In this document: positions 10,931 to 21,400 of the stretch, one piece after another
Layout of the letters: each line of letters starts with the position of its first letter
How positions within the stretch are numbered: the stretch's first letter is position 1
From: Doris montereyensis
Lineage: Eukaryota; Mollusca; Gastropoda; Nudibranchia; Dorididae
Direction of reading: 5' to 3'
Assembly (NCBI GenBank): GCA_037039925.1
Contig: JAXRKP010000204.1
Span: forward strand, 144,501 to 208,500
Length of the DNA stretch: 64,000 bases
Notes under the pieces: generated by a model
What the model saw: the letters and a program-made list of their open reading frames with translations, nothing else
What the model was told of the DNA's origin: nothing
Databases searched by the model: none
Translations under genes and position numbers: made by a program

Positions 10931-11394
10931 ATGACTGAAAAACATGGCTTTTAAAAGCTAATTTACTCGCCTCACAGTCATTTGCTATCTCTTAAAGTCA
11001 TATATCTGGAATCCTCAGATTCTAAGCTTTAACATGGTATATAACACTTGTATGAAATATAATAATACATATGTACATTTTGACAAAAGATGGAAATGGA
11101 CCATTTTGTGAAACCTCTTTTATCTAATCTTTAATCTTGCGGCTTACTTTCACCTGAGATCAATGTATATGTTAGAGGGGGTAAACTTCAAATATAAAAC
11201 AAACAAACAAGTCCAACTGACGTCCACGCCCTTTGCGAATCATGCCCGTAAAGGGAGATAACTCACACATGTTGACATTGAAAAAAAAACTACTATTGTT
11301 TAGCTTGGATTAGGAGTTTTGATGCCAAGAGTGTTGCATTATTGGTAGCCATTGTTGAGATAGAGAGAGAGAGAGAGAGAGAGGGGGGGTGGCA

Positions 11395-12112
11395 TACTGG
11401 AAGAGAACATTAGAGAATATTGTAGTTGTATTAAAATGTTCTGGAGGGAAATAAAGTGACTGCAAAGTAAAATGCCATGGAAGGAAGTGAGTAAGAAAAC
11501 ATGAAAAATATGAGGGAAATTAGGGACTGTGATAAAAGAGGATGAAAAATGTTTGGTGAGAAGAGATGGATTTGAATGTGAAGAAATGATAATTGAGTTG
11601 TTTTTCTTTTATTGTTTTGTGTGTGTTTGAGTAATTATTTGGCTAGAGCCTATCAGGGGGAGGGAGGAAGGGGGGTCACCTTTTTAATAACTGCTATGGG
11701 ATGTTATTTGCACAACATGCACATGGTGCCTGTGAAATTTTCACTCATGTTTTATAGAATCAGAGGATAAATAGTCTGCAAGTCTATAATGGCCTGATAT
11801 ACTTTTGAAAAATAAACCCTTAGATAAATTGGTGGTTACCATATAGGACTGAACTCCAAAATGCTGTCTTGCCAGTCCAACAATGTACTACTACAGGACT
11901 ATGATGATAGTGATACAGATCTGTCTTGAATTTTGATTCTAAAAAGTGGGCATGTCTGATAACATTGGGTTTTGTTCTATATTGCGGCCCTCTTCTTTGT
12001 ATTTCTTGTACTTGTATTTAAATGCAAAGCTCTTAGGTAATACTATTTTGGAATTTTAAAGGGGGCGATAAAGTTCAGGTTTTTTTTTCAGAGCTTGTCT
12101 CCATCCCTGACA
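11395..12112 (+). repeat. ~0.72-kb dispersed repeat, copy 1
   Basis: Colinear with 14685-15417. Shared blocks include GAGAACATTAG, AAAATGTTCTGGAGG, TGAGTAATTATTTGGC, GCACAACATGCACATGG, TGTCTTGCCAGTCCA and TTTTAAAGGGGGCGATAAAG. Divergence is moderate with several indels. Both copies follow a GA-rich microsatellite (11359-11386 here). No coding capacity was seen, so it is likely a non-autonomous transposable element or a segmental copy. Confidence 0.85.
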
Positions 12113-12277
12113 TTATGCTACAACAAGGATAACATGATGATCGTTAAAAAAAACAGCGTTTCTTCTATTTATCATCTATTCATAAATAAATTGTATTGTT
12201 ATTTATAAAAAAACAATATTGATATATATGTAATCAAATCGGGGGTTTTTGTTTTGTTTTATTTGTTCTTGATAAAG

Positions 12278-12460
12278 GTGTGATATCTCTTGATGTTGTG
12301 GCTGCCGACTTTATGAGCCAACATGGAAGGAGATCCTCATCCACTACAGACAATGCCACTTCCAACCATGCATGTCCATTGTGGTCACCAAATCCATGGC
12401 TGTCTTGTTTCTTCAGTCGAGGAAATGCAGGAAGAAGAAGAACTCGATCCCAGGATTCAG
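12278..12460 (+). CDS. SH3BP5: SH3BP5-like exon 1 (5' UTR plus codons 1-46)
   Basis: A T-rich tract and AAAG at 12277 form a plausible acceptor; coding starts at 12323. Reading gives MEGDPHPLQTMPLPTM, later SSVEEMQEEEELDPRIQ, and ends at CAG|GTATGT. The acidic run before DPRIQ matches the family N-terminus. A longer open frame over the same bases in another frame is a shadow. Confidence 0.85.
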
Positions 12461-15400
12461 GTATGTTGTATTATATGTTACATTTATTGTGTAATTGCAT
12501 AATAGTTTCTTTTTCGCTCCCATGTGATATAAATAAAACTCTTTAACTCTGAGGAGGCCGAAAAGAATGGGAACAAACATAAACCCATAAAAGACTTCTA
12601 AACAAATCGAAAGTGGAAGGGTTCCTTGAGCAATTCAGCCCCTAGAGATATGAGTAAATGGGTTTGTTTATAATTATTTGATGAGGTTTTTGTTGAGTCT
12701 ATATATTGAAAAAATAAACTTTACTAGTCCTTATTTAACATCATTTCAGCAAACGACTGAAATATTATAATGGTAAAAGTATGGACTTAGTTTGTGTCGA
12801 GCTTACAAAAGTAAGGTCATGTCTGGAGCTTACTTTTTTTTACTGGTAGGCCTATTTCTTTCTTTCTTTATCAGCTCCCATTCTACCTTCCAGTGTATGG
12901 GTTTTACCGGTATTTGATATATTATATTGATGTCTATCTGTCTGTTCCAAGACTTGCTTTTTTATTTAATTCCTTTCTCTACCTCTATCAGGTGGAACTG
13001 GAAAAATTGAATCGAGCAACTGAAGAGATTAACAGACTGGAACTAGAGCTGGATGTGAGTAAAACGAACACCCTCAGATGCATTTTTTATGGTCAGATCT
13101 GTTGTCTTTCTTTTTTATTGAGGTGTTGTAGCGAAATCGTAGTGTAATGAGCACTCTCACTTCAAGTTTTCAGGTTGCCCCATTTGAAAAATACAATGAT
13201 TGGTATCTTACAAGAACATTTAGTCAAATTGCAACTTTCACTTCTTTTTTTTTCTGGACAGATTTGCTATTAATTATGTCGTTGAATGATAGAATTAATA
13301 TTCATGCTTTGGAAGGTTTATTCGGTTTGGTGTATCACCTGAGTTTTGTAGTGAACTTGAAGATGACTGATTTTATTTGTTTTCTTTTTGTTCAGGATGC
13401 AAGGGCTGCATTTCGTCAAGTGTTGTCTGACTCCACCCAGCGTCTCAATGGCCTGGCCAAGAAACTTGGAGCCTGTGTGGACAAAGCCAGGCCATACTAT
13501 GATGCAAGATTGAAACTCAAGGAGGTAAAGCTCACATTTCACTCGTCATGTCATTGGAAAGTCAGTGATACCGTATTGGATGTTTACTTTCAAAGGAAGG
13601 GATTTTTGGTGCCACCTGCTTTCACTGAATTTCAGAAAATATTATGTGACAAATAATCTATATACGTCTTATGGACATTACTGTGCCATAAGCTTGTAGA
13701 TAAATGATCGTTCTACCCAAACATAGGCAAAAAAAATAGAAAGTCGCCAATTTGGTCCCAAACTCGCCATTCCAGGTGCTGCCCCATCCCTCCTTTCCTT
13801 AACTCCACACGGTGTGTATATTTATGTGTGCTTTTTGAATGTGGGGAAATGTTTCTATACCAAAACTTCAAATAATGAGCCTTCACCTTGTGATTATTTT
13901 TCCTTCGTGTTATTCCGAGTCTACTTTTAGTTTTAGCTTGCCTCCCCACCCCCTTCTCCCCTGGTTCCTTTTAAAAATGTTTTTATCCACTTCTGAAATC
14001 TGTGTGACATTTGCTTTATTTTGCAGGCTCACCTAGACAGTCAGAAAGCAGCTTTGAGGTTTGAGCGAGCTTGTAGTATGCATGAAGCAGCAAAAGAAAT
14101 GGTTCAGCTGGCTGAAGAAGGATATAAACGACGAGAGCTTGACATAGATCCTACCTGGCAGGAAATGTTGAATCATGCCACCATGAAAGTGAGTTGTTGT
14201 TTGTATGTTTAGAAATAATTTTTTTTATTGAAGTTCTTTTAAAAAAAAAAAAAGCTTTTGCTCTGCACGCAAGCTTGAGTCAAACTTTCATTGTCATCTG
14301 TAGGTAAATCTAGGCTCATAGCCTGTCGTTTCATATTTGCTTCAGCTTTCACATGAAACTTGTTAAAACAAAAATGAAAGATTTCCTTCTCTGATTCTAT
14401 TTCCAATCATCACATTCCTTGTTTGGATGTACATGTAACAGGCATGAGGGTTTTCTGGGATTTTTGGCACATCGGAGCACCTCCGTGTTTTTGTGTCTCA
14501 TTTTATACACGCACTAGCCATCCGATAAAACATAAGGTCTAAGTCTAATTAGGACGGATGTCTCAAATACAGAGAGTGAGTGAGTGAGTCACTGCGGTAT
14601 CATTTATCGCCGTTCAGCGAGAGAGAGAGAGACAGAGGAAGGAGAAAGAGTGAAAATAGTAGTACTGGTGCATGCCTAGTAGTAGTGTTACTGGTAGAGA
14701 ACATTAGGGAATATTATAGTTGTAGGAAAATGTTCTGGAGGAAGTAAAGTGAATGCAGAGTAATAAAAGAGCCCTGGAAGAAAGTAAGAAAACACGAAAA
14801 ACATGATGGAAATTAATGACTGCAATAAAAGAGGAAGAAGAATGTTTTGTGAGAACAGAAGGATTTGATTGTAAAGAAATGAAGATATAAATGAAAAGAA
14901 GAGATGATTCATGGTTTTCGTCTGTTCTTGGGTTGTTTTTTAAATTGGGTTTTTGTGTGTTTAGGTTGAGTAATTATTTGGCAAGAGTCTATCAGGGGAG
15001 GGAAGGGGCACATCTTTTAAATAACTGCTAAGGGGTCTGTAACTTGCACAACATGCACATGGCACCTATAAAATTTTCACTCATATTTTATAGAATGAGA
15101 GCATGAAAAGTCTGCAAGACTATAGATGATGGCTTGAAATACTTTATAAAAATAAACCCGTAAATATATAGGTAGTTACCATACAGGACTCAAACTCCAA
15201 AACCCTGTCTTGCCAGTCCAGCAATGTACTACTACAGGATCTTTCTTGAATTTTGATATTAAAAAGTCTGATAGCATCGGTTGTTTTTATATTGCGCCCT
15301 TTTCTTTATATTTCTTGTACATGTATCTAAAAGTAATGCTCTTACGTAAAATTGTTTTGAAATTTTAAAGGGGGCGATAAAGTTTAGGTTTTTTATCAGA

Positions 15401-18400
15401 ACTTGTCCCCATCCCTGATGTAATCGTCGTTGACTAAAATTGATGTCTGATGTATGCTAAAAGCTAAAGGATATCACTGGTAAAATGGCATACAAGAGAG
15501 CTCAAGAGGAAGGAACATTGATAATGACGACTTTAAGAGAAAAAAAAAGGGGGGGACCAGTAACAGTAGAGGGGGAAGAAAAAGGATACTATTTCATTGC
15601 AGATGTTGAAACAATGTTTTGTCGTTTGATAGGATATGACACATACATGTTAGTTGACTCTATCATTATATTGGTCTATGTACTTTGTTTATCTTTTGCT
15701 CTTCTACATACATACAGTGGGTAGCTGTAATAATATAAGATAATCTTTATTTGTCCTTTAGGGAAATATGTTTTTAGTCATAATTTCATAATATTTCACA
15801 AACAAAAAGATAATTTCTTAAATGATATTAATGATACAATTATGATGATGGAGAAATATGGAATTGAACAGGGTTTCAGATGAGAGGGCGTAGCAATGAA
15901 GCGTGTCACAAATAATGGATTTGGAATATTTTGATGAAAATAGAAATCTAGTTGACTGGTTGATAAAATTTTTTTAAAACATAGTGATAAAGACTTGATT
16001 TTTCTCAATTAGAAAAAGAATTCAGGCTGTTTTTTTACTCGTCTTCCCTGATTTGGATATCCATCTAGGACAGTTTTTATTTTCTTCTTTTACACTGGTA
16101 TAACTAATAGATTATCTATCTAAATGGTCAAGAAAAGCGTGTTGTCCCAAAACAATACAAACAATGTTGATCATGCATGAGATTTGCATAATACTTATGA
16201 TATGTTAAAGATGGTTGTCTTTATGATATCATATAATATGCAAGTTTTGGACTTTCTCAGGAGTCCACTGTCTACTCCCCTACCATATCCATGAAAATCT
16301 CATTGCCAGCAGTGACTAGTCACTGAGAAAATATTTGTTTTGCTCTTTTGAAAGAACCTAGGTCTAAAGTATAGGAAAAGCCGTAGCAAGTGAGATTCCC
16401 AACCAGGCAATTTATCTCCGCAGCCAAGGGGTTGAAGAAGAGTGCCAGTGCCTTGTGTGCACAGTGGGCTTCTCTTCTCTTGTTGGGGTGCTGGATGCTG
16501 GCATGGAGATAAATACCATCCTAATGTTCGCCCATGCCTTAATAAACGCCCTACTCCCCCTCCTTAAGCCTAGTGTCATATTTACGATAAGTTGACGTGA
16601 TGATAGTCGAGGAAATCAATGAAAATCAAGGATTTTTTGACATCTAGGACCAAAAATGATAAATAAAAAAGACAAAAGCATTTCATTGTGATGGGGATAG
16701 CATGACTATGTCAGGTTTACGCATGGATGATTTCAGGTAAGTGCTGAATTTAGACAAATAGATATGAAGTTCAAAAGTACTGTGTATGAAATCCCAAAAT
16801 CCAGAAAGGCTGTCAGCTGTTCAGAGAGTGAAGTGGGCTCTAGTAGGTCACTTTGACACTAGACACAGTGACATACAGTTTCAAAGTTGTCATGATATTG
16901 CATCACGTTATGTCTGACAAGCGATATGCAAACCTTTGGCGGGTGTGGAGTGGATGTGGGGTTTCACGGACTGTTATCATTGTGCGAGGCGAGCATTCTA
17001 GGCATAATGGGATGATTCAGTTCTAGTGGATTTCTGATAACTTTTTATTCTTAATAAACGCCCACCACCCTTGCATTTTCATGCCTCTTAGGTGTTTTTT
17101 TAGGAATAATACAATAACTGGATGTAAACTCCTATATGCATCTCTTCCTTTTCTTAATAAGTTATAGTGTATATTTATTAGGACTTTTATTTCAGGGTTA
17201 TAAATGATTTTTTTAAAAGTGCTTGCTTTTTTATTCTTCTGTCGGGCAGGTCAATGATGCTGAGAGGGAGCGAATGGAGAGTGAGGACTATCATCAAGGC
17301 ACGACATTTTACTTTAAAAAGAAAGACGATGAAGTACAAAAATTGCAGAAAGATTTGAAACGTGCCATTACAAAATCAAAGTAAGTCATTGAACCGGGGG
17401 TATGCCAAAGCAGTTTAGATTGCTCGTTTCTATCTATTGAATTATGATTCATTGTGTTGATTGATATATATTAACAATATTCATTTCAAATCAAACCAAT
17501 GTATGAAGAATTGTCACTGTATTGCTTCGAAGCAATGCTGTGAAATTTGAAATTATAAAAAAGACTGTTTATAGTCTTAATTCTTCCATTTTCTTAGGTG
17601 TATCTGTTCTCTAAATAAGAGGGAGGGCAATTCAATCAAATATGTAATGTCTCTACCTAAAAAAGGTTAAGGGGGCGCCCTACTGAATTTTCACTTTTTT
17701 CCCCTAATGCATTTTTGGCTAATTTTTCCTGCCAATGTGTTGCTTGCATTAAGTTACTATGTAAATGTAAAAATTTTTTGGGAAAATTATTCACTTGCCA
17801 ATTCGAAATTTAAAATTCAAAAAGTATATGGGCTAACAATGAAATTCTTTTTCAGACATATTCTTTAAACCCTTAAATAAGGAGTAAGACATATTTAAAT
17901 CTCAGCTGTTTTTAAATGCTTAAAAAAATCAGTATTTTATTAAAAAATAACTATTGATAAATTTTGTAATATTTTGATTTTAAAACAAAAGAATGAAAAT
18001 CAAAATAAAAGTGAAAATCTCTAGTTCCCAATAACAAATACTGTGTTACAAAATTTGTTCTGCATTAAAAAGGTTGTATCTGAAATCACATCTTTTAGAA
18101 AAAGGGGTTTTTGAATTCAACTTTTCTTCAAAGAATGACAGCCATATTAAAATTATAACCTTTTGTTAAAAAATGAACTGATGTACTCGATTCTAAAGAT
18201 GTTGAAGTAGCATTCTAGAGTGGATTTGGAAAATGGGTATTATGAGCCCAAGACTCTACTAAAGGTTAAATGATTAAAGGACGTGAAACAAAACAAAGTA
18301 TGATATGTTAAAATTGCATTTGTTGAAGAATGATCTAGAAAACAGAATTATTGAAACACTTATCAGAGCTAGAAGTTTAAAAAAAAATGTAGATAGATGA

Positions 18401-21400
18401 GACTCTACAGAGCTGAGCAGTGTTTAATCAGAGTACAGTAATACTTTCATGTCTTTTTTTATTTATTACCCAGGCCCTACTTTGAAATGAAGGCAAAGTT
18501 CAACCAAGTCATGGAGGTAAGCACAGTCTGTGCTTGAAATATTTTTCCTCTTTTTCTGTGTTTTTGTACTTAGAGTGCAAGGATGTTGGACACATCGTGA
18601 AGGAAGTCTTTGTTCGGCACAAAATAGGGCTTTTGATTAATAAAACAGGGTTGCTCGTATGATATCCATGAATGTGCTGAGCAATACAGCAATTATCTGA
18701 TTTGATTTTGATATTACCCACATCCACAACTAAGGTAATCTCGGGGGTTTTGGTAGGATTTTAGATTTTTACCCAGACTGCCCTGTAAACAGCCAAAGGG
18801 GATCTTTAACATGCACAGAGTGATGTGATTTGCACACAGGACCTCATTTTTATTATCCGTCTCTGATGGGACTAGGTTTAGATCTACCTACCTGGATCAC
18901 AGGGATATGTTTTTTCGAGAAAACTATTCAACCTGCCGGTGCTTGAACCCATGACCCTTTGGCTGAGAGGCCAACACCTTGCCTCTAGACCACCCAGTCC
19001 CCTACAGTAATTATCAACAAGAAATATACGCCAAAAATGAAACAAGTGGCAAATATGTTTTTACTTTGAAACTTTGAAAAGCAGGATTATAGTCTTCACT
19101 GATGCTCCTATTTTTCAGGATCACAAGAGGAATGTCAGTCGACTGGAGGAAGACGTGTGTTCCACCAAAGCTCTTTACTCTGAAGCACTCCGTAGTCTGG
19201 AAGCTATAAGTGACGACATTCACAGGCAGCGTTTGGAGCGGCGGCAGAAAATGCAGCTTGGTGTGAGGGAAGCGGGAGTTGGAGCAGAGTCCCCATCGCC
19301 TCCTCCGTCTTGGGCCAAAGGTGAGCAACTGGAAGACACCGAGAAACCAACAGAGATAAGATTTCTTTGCTCCTTTTAGTCTGCCAAAAGGCTCCTTGTA
19401 TTCAAAGACTTTGACATGCCAATTGTCATTTGCATGATTTGTTGACTTTCATTGAGCTATCATGTTAGGAGGGGGAGGATAATGACATTAATATATAATA
19501 TTAAAGCCCTATTGGAACAAAAACGGAACAAATACAAAGGAATGGACAGAAAAACTGTTTTTGACCACGTGGGGATTGAAGCCGAGACCTCTGCTGCGGC
19601 AGGAAAAGAGAGTGTACTACTAACTACGTGTAACTTCACAAACAACTTATTCATAACACTATCTGAATAAACCTTGTTACTCTTGTTTGAAATGAAGTAA
19701 TTTTATTGTTTTTGATTTTATTTTCCGAGTTTCACTCTGATGAGATTAGGTTGAATGTCCAACAACTGCATGTCAAATGCGTTTGTGAATCATGACAAGT
19801 GTGTGAATTATAGGCATGCAGACAAAAACCAAAATCAACAGTAGAAAATAACAGTGGAAAAGACACTCTCTAATCCCTTTGATTATATCGTGTTGAAGTA
19901 GTAGGTCCCACTAGTGAGCACTTAGGAGAGTTGAGGTTGCTATTAATAGCCAGAGGTAGTCATTAAAAATTTTTTCCAAACCTTTTTGTCATCCTTTAGA
20001 AATTCTCTCTTTTAACAGTTTCCTTTCTACATTCTGGTGTATGAGTTAGAAGCTTGAAATGGTCTTTTTCCAGCCTACCCTGTCCTGTCATTGTCTGTTT
20101 CCTTCTGTGAAGGTCAAACTTTTTTTTTGCTTTAGTGCCTCTTTTATATCTTCTTCCCACTTTCTCCAAGGTCTGCCTTTTGGTCTTTTACCTTGGGTTT
20201 TAGCACTGTATACAGATTTCTATATATGATGTAATGAGCACCTTTTTTCTCTTTCAATTTTCAGGTGCTGAAGGGAGTGCAGCTTCTGTTGGTTTTCATT
20301 GTGATGGAGATAGCATGACTATGTCAGGTTTACACATGGATGATTTCAGGTATGTGCTGAACTTAGACAAATAGATATGAAGTTCAAAAGTACTGTGTAT
20401 GAAATCCCAAAATCCAAACTGAAGGTTTTCCTGCAATGAAGAAAAGCAGCATTTTGCATTATTTATTTTGCCATTGTTGATTTAGGAATTTACTTCTAGG
20501 TAGAATTGGATACTTTGTACAAGTCATTTATCAGTTCTATCTTAGACTTAACTCTCTTGCGGCTACTTGGGCAATTAATTCAAGTGGGTAACATCAAATG
20601 TCACAAACATATTTCATCTGTGTGTGTGTGTGTGTGTGTACAAATGTTATATGAAGTTGATATTGATCCAGTTCAAATGTCTCATTTCTCAATCTCTCAT
20701 TGTGTAAAAACCCTCATGTTCAGATAATTCATTGTTGTTATTTCGAGATGCCAAAGATGAAAACTAGAAAAAGCTAAATTTTTATTATCTGTGGATCCCC
20801 AGTATGTAAACAATGAGTGGGAAGGAGGCAACTGTCATGCTGATTTAGTACTAGAATTCAGGTTTTATTGGCAGGAGGGCGCAATTATAATGGATATTTT
20901 TACTTGGGAAGAGGCAGAACCAACGTCAACAATGACCTTATTTTATTATTATTAAGTTCGAGATTAGGCGACTGGCTGACTCTATACCTGACATCGTTCA
21001 TGTATCCTGATTTTCCCCCAGGATCCTGATTTTTTTACATCTAGGTCCTGATTTTTAAAAATTTAGAGTGACAGGTCTGCTTCTTATTCACGTTTTCATT
21101 TCCAGATGTGTATATTTAAAAAAAATTAAACAAATTTGTGCTGATAATGCTATTTTATAATGTTTTTCTGTTCTCTTTTCCAAAACCCAGTGTGAAAACT
21201 CAAGGCATGATGGGTCATGAGTATTCCATATACCACCATTCTGCTGTCCTGGAAAACGATAATGTCAGCGACAGTACATTGGATTCTGATCCGCTCAACA
21301 TTGCTGTCTTCAAGAATCCTGTCAAGGAGTCCAAGCTCTCATCACAGTTGGCTACATCCCTTCATCTTTCCCCGAATGCCGTTTGCAGTGATTCTTCCAG

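Noticed and set aside
12280..12546. 88-codon frame over SH3BP5-like exon 1
   Set aside because: Frame shadow. The family motif EEEELDPRIQ and the donor phase lie in a different frame starting at 12323.
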